A stretch of DNA of 64,000 nt from contig JAJFFH010000029.1 in NCBI GenBank assembly GCA_021776735.1, positions 1 through 64,000 of the forward strand, read 5' to 3'. Below the pieces are notes generated by a model. It was given only the letters and a program-made list of their open reading frames with translations. It was not told the DNA's origin and made no database searches. The DNA comes from Planctomycetota bacterium (GTDB lineage Bacteria; Planctomycetota; PLA2). The translations under genes were made by a program, and so were the position numbers. Positions 59,825 through 64,000 of the stretch are shown here, piece by piece (the first letter of the stretch is position 1; the number at the start of each line of letters is the position of its first letter).

Positions 59825-61168
59825 TCAGCTCGTTACGAGCTTGGCGAGGAGATCGTCCAGCGGCCGGAGCTGATCGGACCACTGGTAGTTGCGTTCGACG
59901 GCTTCGCGCGCGTTTCGACCCAGCTCGGTCCTGCGCTGCTCGTCTTGAAGGAGCGCGACACAGTGGTCTGCGAACTCCGCCACCTCGTCGGCAACCAGGA
60001 CGTCTCGTCCGCACTCGACATCGGCGCCCGTGAACGCCGGCGTCGCCGCCACGCAGGGCAGGCCCATCGCCATCGCCTCCAGCAGCTTGTTTTGAATTCC
60101 GCGGGCCATGCGCAGGGGTACAACCGCTATCTCGGCGCGGGCGAGGTACGGTCGCACGTCCGGAATACGTCCCGTCACCTCGACGCCTTCGCGCGTCGAT
60201 AGCGCTCTCACCGCAGCGGTCGGACGCGTGCCGACGATCGTAAACGTCGCGCCGGGCACGCGCTCGCGCACGAGCGGCAGGACGTGCTCGGCAAACCAGA
60301 TGACGCCGTCGACGTTGGGAAAGTAGTCCATCACGCCGGTGAAGACGATGTTGCCGGGCTGCTTGTCGGCCGTCGTCAGCGGCTGGAAGAGTTCGAGGTC
60401 GACGCCGTTCTTGAGGCAGGACGCGGGCGCGCCGGGCACCATCTCAAGCAGATCCTCGAGTTCGTTCGGGGTGCAGAGCAGGCTATGCGTGAACGCGCGG
60501 GCGACACGTGCTTCGTACCGTGCCAGACGGCCGGCCTCGAGCGCGTAGATCCAGCGTTGGAAGAACCCGGCGCGGCGTGCGTACTGCGCCCACTTGCGCG
60601 AGTCGAGGTCGGAAAAGTGCAGGATGCGCGGAATGTCTCCGAGCGAGTCGGCGAACTGCGCCATGTTGCCGCTGTAGACGAACACCGCATCGAAGGGCTG
60701 CGCCGCGTGACGCTGGCGAATCCAACGCCGCAGGCGGCCGGTGTCGAGGGCCGCGACAGACAGCGGCCGCCCGGTCATCAGCGCGAGCGCTGCCCGCCGC
60801 CGCGCCGCCCACTTCGAGACCGGGACCCCGAAGGCGCGGACGCCGAACTGCTCGACCTCCGGCAGGTTGGCCAGATCGGATGCGCCGTCGGCGAGACACG
60901 CGACCTCGACGTCATGCCGCGCCGCCAAGTGGCGGAGGATGTGATACGTCGCGATCTTGTCGCCGCGGTCCGGCGGAAAGGGAACCCGCCGGGCGAGAAA
61001 CAGAATCCGCCGTCGCACCGGCGATGCCGTGGTCTCGGGAACCGATTCCGCGGTCAAGATCGCCCCACCCCGCTGCTCCCCCAACTCCGGGGGCCGATCC
61101 GACTTCGAGAACTCCACGCGGTGCTTATCGGTTTTTCCCGGTCCAAGGCGAACCCCCCAGCCACTCAT
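59825..61168 (-). CDS. glycosyltransferase family 4 (PEP-CTERM/EpsH1 type)
   Basis: About 447 residues from ATG; the fold starts near residue 50 at RRRILFLARRVPFPPDRGDKIATYHILRHLAARHDVEVACLADG, the opening of the sugar transferases associated with PEP-CTERM/EpsH systems. The C-terminal Rossmann domain has NIVFTGVMDYFPNVDGVIWF, ATFTIVGTRPTAAVRAL, GRIPDVRPYLARAEIAVVPLRMARGIQNKLLEAMAMGLPCVA. The frame is open further upstream and the true start is uncertain. Exopolysaccharide-related role is inferred. Divergent from the transglutaminase gene. Confidence 0.85.
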   Translation of the reverse strand: MSGWGVRLGPGKTDKHRVEFSKSDRPPELGEQRGGAILTAESVPETTASPVRRRILFLARRVPFPPDRGDKIATYHILRHLAARHDVEVACLADGASDLANLPEVEQFGVRAFGVPVSKWAARRRAALALMTGRPLSVAALDTGRLRRWIRQRHAAQPFDAVFVYSGNMAQFADSLGDIPRILHFSDLDSRKWAQYARRAGFFQRWIYALEAGRLARYEARVARAFTHSLLCTPNELEDLLEMVPGAPASCLKNGVDLELFQPLTTADKQPGNIVFTGVMDYFPNVDGVIWFAEHVLPLVRERVPGATFTIVGTRPTAAVRALSTREGVEVTGRIPDVRPYLARAEIAVVPLRMARGIQNKLLEAMAMGLPCVAATPAFTGADVECGRDVLVADEVAEFADHCVALLQDEQRRTELGRNAREAVERNYQWSDQLRPLDDLLAKLVTS

Positions 61169-61286
61169 CGTACACAGAGCGGATTCCGAGCCTGACGTTT
61201 CGTGCGGCGCCGCCCACTTCTCCGCTTCCACCGCGTCTTTTCCGATCTGCAGGGGCCCGGCGCGCGTCTGGACGGTCCGCCGGCCG

Positions 61287-61292
61287 TACGAT
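61287..61292 (+). promoter_or_regulatory. -10 box (TACGAT) of the transglutaminase gene
   Basis: TACGAT ends 7 nt before the ATG at 61300, matching the leaderless pattern. Confidence 0.45.
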
Positions 61293-61299
61293 GGGCTCC

Positions 61300-63216
61300 A
61301 TGGACCTGCTTCCTCGCCATCTGACCCGCTCGTTCCTCGCTCTCCTCGTGCTTCTCCCGCTCGCCGCATGCGAGGAGACCCCGGCCAAGACCAAGCCCGG
61401 CGCCCCCGTCCCGGCCAAGAAGGAGGCGCAGGAAACCGAGACGTGGGCCGCCTTGCGTATCAGCGGGCAGCGTGCGGGCCACGTCTACACCCGGATTCGC
61501 AGGCTCAAGGATCCAAAGCACGGCGGGGTTGTCGAAATGCACGTGTTCACGCTCATGGAGATGAAGCGGATGGGCGCAACCGTAAAGATCGAGAACGTGG
61601 AGACCACGCGCGAACGCGTCTCGGACGGCGCGCTCGTCGGACTGCGGATCGACCAGAAGATGGCACGCCAGCGCACGCTTCGCGAGTTCACCTTCCGCGA
61701 CGGTTGGGCGCACATGACGACCACGGTTATGGGCAAGGCGCGGAAGTCCAAGCTGCGCTGTCCTCCCGAAGCAGTCGGACCGTTCTGGCTGGAGAAACAG
61801 ATCCATGCGACCGGCCTCAAGACCGGCGCCTCGTTGGGGTGCACCGTGTTCCTGCCGGATCTCGGCGGCGCCAAGAGGGTCACCGCGAGCGTCGCGGGAC
61901 GCGAAGACGGCTTCGTCAAGGTCGAGATGGAGTTTGCCGGCATCCCGTTCACACCGACGAACTGGTATCGCGAATCCGGCGAGCTCGCTCGCACGCTCGT
62001 CATCATGGGCGGTCTGCGACTCGAGGTCACGCCGTGCCCGAAGGACGAGGCGCTGAAGGGCGAGGTCGAGGAACTCAAGCCCGACGTGTTCAAGGACACC
62101 CTCGTCATCGCCCCCCACGGCGTGGCCGCACCGCGCCGCGTCGATCGCGCCGTGCTCAAGGTCAGCGCCCGCCGCGACATGCCCGACCTGTCGCACCGTC
62201 GTTTCCAAACGGTCCAAGACAACGCGAGCGGCGAGACCCTGGTCACGATCCGGAAGGTCGTCCCCAAGACGGGCGGAAGGCGCCCACTACAAGATGTCCC
62301 CGAGGAGCTCAAGCCGAGCCTCGCCGCGAACTCGATGATCCAGTCGGACGCCCCTGAGATCGTTGCGCTCGCCAACGAAGTGGCCGGAAAAATCAACGAC
62401 GCCTGGCGCGCCGCACAGACCCTGGAGGCCTGGGTCCACGGTTACATCAAGAAAAAGAGCCTCGACATCGGCCTCGCGACGGCACTGGAGGTGTGCAAGA
62501 ACCGCGAAGGCGACTGCTCGGAGCATGCGGTGCTGCTCGCCGCGGTCTGCCGTGCCTCCGGCATCCCGGCGCGCGTGTGCATGGGACTCGAATACATCGG
62601 CGGCGTCTGGGGCGGCCACGCGTGGAACGAGGTCTGGATCGACGGCAAGTGGTATCCGCTCGACGCGACCAATGGCTACGGCTTCGTCGATGGCCTCCAC
62701 CTCACGCTGAGCTCGATGACCCTGAACGACGCGGACTTCGGTGCGGAGTTCATCAAGCTCACCCACGCCCTCGGCAACCTGGACATCGAGATCATCGAAG
62801 CGGACCGCGCGGGCAAGACGATCCGGCCTGCACAACAAGAAACGCAAACGGACGGCGATGTCTTCACGCACAGCGACTGGGGCATTTCATTCAGGAAGCC
62901 CGGCGCGTTCGCATTTCGGGCACTCAAGAAACGCCGCACGTTGTCGGCGAAGATCGCGGAGATCGTCGGCGACGGCGGAATCCTCATCAGGATCTACGCG
63001 CACGACCGTCCGCCGCGGTTCGACTGGAAAAAGTACGGGCCCGGCGAACGCATCGAGATCGGCGGCAAGCCGGCACTCCGCCAGGTCAAGACCAGCGGCA
63101 CGCGCGTGCTTGTACGCACAGACGTTGCGCTGTTCCGCTTCGAGCTGCAATCAACCGCCAAGGGCGCGTCCGAGGCCCTCGAGTCCCTCTTGGCCTCGGT
63201 GAAACTCGACGGGTGA
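61300..63216 (+). CDS. transglutaminase-like lipoprotein
   Basis: 638 residues: MDLLPRHLTRSFLALLVLLPLAACEE, lipobox LAAC. About 350 residues of beta domain precede a transglutaminase core with NREGDCSEHAVLLAAVCRASGIPARV (Cys), GGVWGGHAWNEVWIDGKWYPLDATNG (His, Asp). A C-terminal beta domain with a 12-mer copy (QTDGDVFT) follows. The enzyme may be a cysteine protease or a peptide cross-linker in the envelope. An ATG 9 bp upstream is also possible. The 3' end overlaps the convergent radical SAM gene by 66 bp. Confidence 0.85.
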   Translation: MDLLPRHLTRSFLALLVLLPLAACEETPAKTKPGAPVPAKKEAQETETWAALRISGQRAGHVYTRIRRLKDPKHGGVVEMHVFTLMEMKRMGATVKIENVETTRERVSDGALVGLRIDQKMARQRTLREFTFRDGWAHMTTTVMGKARKSKLRCPPEAVGPFWLEKQIHATGLKTGASLGCTVFLPDLGGAKRVTASVAGREDGFVKVEMEFAGIPFTPTNWYRESGELARTLVIMGGLRLEVTPCPKDEALKGEVEELKPDVFKDTLVIAPHGVAAPRRVDRAVLKVSARRDMPDLSHRRFQTVQDNASGETLVTIRKVVPKTGGRRPLQDVPEELKPSLAANSMIQSDAPEIVALANEVAGKINDAWRAAQTLEAWVHGYIKKKSLDIGLATALEVCKNREGDCSEHAVLLAAVCRASGIPARVCMGLEYIGGVWGGHAWNEVWIDGKWYPLDATNGYGFVDGLHLTLSSMTLNDADFGAEFIKLTHALGNLDIEIIEADRAGKTIRPAQQETQTDGDVFTHSDWGISFRKPGAFAFRALKKRRTLSAKIAEIVGDGGILIRIYAHDRPPRFDWKKYGPGERIEIGGKPALRQVKTSGTRVLVRTDVALFRFELQSTAKGASEALESLLASVKLDG

Positions 63217-63771
63217 AATCCCGCTGAGCATGACCGACCCGTCCGGCGCGATGCGCACCTCGGCCGCCGGCGCGGCGTCCAGATCGCGGGCGGCGTAGCG
63301 CCTCGTCAGCAGATGCACGCGCTGGTTGGCGGAACCTCGCAACCCGTGTCCGAGCTGTTGCGCCGCAACGTAGCGTCCGGCGATCAAGACATCGGTCCGC
63401 GACAGACATCGCCGTCCGTCCCCGACGTTCTCGATTTCCGCCAGCGAGTATCCGGAGAACAAGACGACCGAAAGCCGCGCGTCCAGGGACTCGAGAAGCG
63501 ACGCCACCGCCGGCGCCTGTTCGAGCGGTTCACCGCCGGTCAGCGTGACGCCCTCGATGCCGCCGGTCGCGTGGATGCGCGCGGCCAGTTGCGCGATCTC
63601 GATGGATTCGCCCGCGCGCGGATCGTGCGTCCCGGGGTTGAAACATCCCGGACACCCGAGCGAACAGCCCTGAACCCAGACGACGAAGCGCCGCCCCGGC
63701 CCGTTGGCCCGGCTGTGCGAAACGACCGCGTGAATCCGCAGGCCCGGCGTCGCCTGGAGAGAGTCAGCCAC
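63151..63771 (-). CDS. NrdG-like radical SAM activating enzyme
   Basis: 206 residues from GTG. QGCSLGCPGCFNPGTHD contains CxxxCxxC for the [4Fe-4S] cluster; GVTLTGGEPLEQ is the GGEP motif. It matches anaerobic ribonucleotide reductase-activating proteins, but here it neighbours DUF2997 rather than nrdD, so it may activate another glycyl-radical enzyme or work with the DUF2997/DUF1257 system. The start overlaps the DUF2997 stop by 8 bp. A 12-mer copy encodes NVGDGRRCLS. Confidence 0.85.
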   Translation of the reverse strand: MADSLQATPGLRIHAVVSHSRANGPGRRFVVWVQGCSLGCPGCFNPGTHDPRAGESIEIAQLAARIHATGGIEGVTLTGGEPLEQAPAVASLLESLDARLSVVLFSGYSLAEIENVGDGRRCLSRTDVLIAGRYVAAQQLGHGLRGSANQRVHLLTRRYAARDLDAAPAAEVRIAPDGSVMLSGISPVEFHRGQEGLEGLGRALGG

Positions 63772-63982
63772 CTCCGTCCCGCCCGATGTCCTGCCGTTCT
63801 TCGTGTTCCTGTTGCTCGGTCTCGCGATACTCGTGGGTAAGGTCGCGGGAAACGACCTGCGCGCCGAGATACTGCTCCATCTTCTCCGTGAGTTCGCGGC
63901 ACCTGGAGCCCTTGACGCCGAGCACCTTGACGATGACTTCGCCCTCCGGGCTGATCGTGACCTGGATTTCCTGCAAGCTCAT
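63764..63982 (-). CDS. DUF2997 family protein
   Basis: 72 residues: MSLQEIQVTISPEGEVIVKVLGVKGSRCRELTEKMEQYLG, the DUF2997 core, with an acidic Gln/Glu tail. SD GGAGG lies 7 nt before the ATG. In other bacteria such proteins accompany DUF1257 and radical SAM or AAA genes; function unknown. It overlaps the upstream frame by ATGA and the radical SAM gene by 8 bp. Confidence 0.85.
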   Translation of the reverse strand: MSLQEIQVTISPEGEVIVKVLGVKGSRCRELTEKMEQYLGAQVVSRDLTHEYRETEQQEHEERQDIGRDGGG

Positions 63983-64000
63983 TCGTCGTCCTCCTCGGGC
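63979..64000 (-). CDS. C-terminus of an upstream protein (PEEDDE), cut by the window
   Basis: Reading inward from the right edge, one frame gives PEEDDE and a TGA that overlaps the DUF2997 ATG as ATGA. From known neighbourhoods it may be a DUF1257 gene, but only six residues are visible. Confidence 0.4.

Larger units (their letters stand above)
283..63419. repeat. dispersed 12-mer ATCGCCGTCCGT, 20 exact copies
   Basis: Exact copies reading ATCGCCGTCCGT on + begin at 283, 5674, 10145, 14644, 22843, 26291, 29755, 51990, 54162, 58086, 59454 and 63408. Copies on - begin (left end) at 2139, 33514, 36046, 37876, 49896, 51954, 57007 and 62848. Near copies lie at 11581, 15446, 21134, 31514, 33043, 43213 and 55686. 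The left flank is often AAC or GAC. The right flank is often YYGCTTTT or TCCTG. Fourteen copies are inside genes and are read in different frames (TDGDV, NIAVR, NGRR), so DNA rather than protein appears to be selected. My rough base-composition estimate is about 0.02 expected copies. Confidence 0.9.

Noticed and set aside
1..64000. UGA recoded as tryptophan (code 4)
   Set aside because: TGG is used freely for Trp, and many genes end in TGA that overlaps the next start (6737, 19591, 23616, 38747), so UGA is a normal stop.
1..64000. CRISPR array, prophage, insertion sequence, rRNA or tRNA
   Set aside because: No regular spaced repeats, transposase, integrase or structural RNA signature was found on either strand.

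Overview
High-GC (about two thirds G+C by eye) bacterial chromosome, densely coding on both strands, with no rRNA or tRNA gene that I can see. The gene content points to the Planctomycetota or a close relative, at moderate confidence. The signs are an ECF sigma factor with a C-terminal membrane-anchored extension, a secreted FG-GAP/ASPIC protein, a MoxR-DUF58-VWA-VWA operon, many small secreted proteins and lipoproteins, a Gly-rich RRM protein, and a NrdG-like radical SAM gene beside DUF2997. UGA is a normal stop here, since many genes overlap as ATGA or GTGA. At five places, however, an in-frame UGA is followed by a compact hairpin, so the organism appears to use selenocysteine.

Layout. 1-2.1 kb: proline dehydrogenase and an SDR-type threonine dehydrogenase. 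2.2-4.6 kb: an AbrB/Doc toxin-antitoxin pair next to a TOPRIM (DUF3226) plus AAA ATPase pair, a small defence-like block. 4.7-8.1 kb: leftward operon truB-arsC-udg-sdaA. 8.3-14.5 kb: a DUF4062/TPR membrane protein and a long Lhr-type helicase. 14.5-26.4 kb: one rightward operon of eight genes (membrane protein, MoxR, secreted membrane protein, ABC ATPase, ABC permease, DUF58, two VWA membrane proteins). 26.4-28.1 kb: thiC. 29.1-34 kb: operon of an FG-GAP/ASPIC selenoprotein, a DUF2330 protein and an SMP-30-like protein. 34-42.9 kb: small membrane and zinc-ribbon proteins, a WD40 lipoprotein, an ECF sigma factor joined to a secreted zincin, and a HEAT protein. 43-46.6 kb: a two-component system, a HAD phosphatase and a dual-specificity phosphatase. 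46.6-49.8 kb: an SLC13 transporter, a rhombosortase and its probable GlyGly-CTERM lipoprotein substrate. 50-57 kb: GNAT, PD40 protein, RRM protein, isocitrate/isopropylmalate-type dehydrogenase and a secreted caspase-like protein. 57-59.75 kb: a three-gene selenoprotein cluster (Trx-MsrA fusion with two Sec, a CWU thioredoxin-like protein, an AhpD-like CxxU protein). 59.8-64 kb: glycosyltransferase, transglutaminase lipoprotein, NrdG-like activase and DUF2997.

Three genome-scale signals cut across the genes. A 12-mer (ATCGCCGTCCGT) occurs 20 times exactly, in genes and between them on both strands, and once as an inverted pair forming a hairpin; it looks like a DNA uptake-type sequence. A G-rich 13-mer (GGGGGCGCGGGGG) occurs seven times, always on the + strand whatever the gene direction. 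Many first-of-operon genes have a TANNNT box 6-9 nt before the start codon, which implies leaderless mRNAs, while genes inside operons tend to have Shine-Dalgarno sequences.
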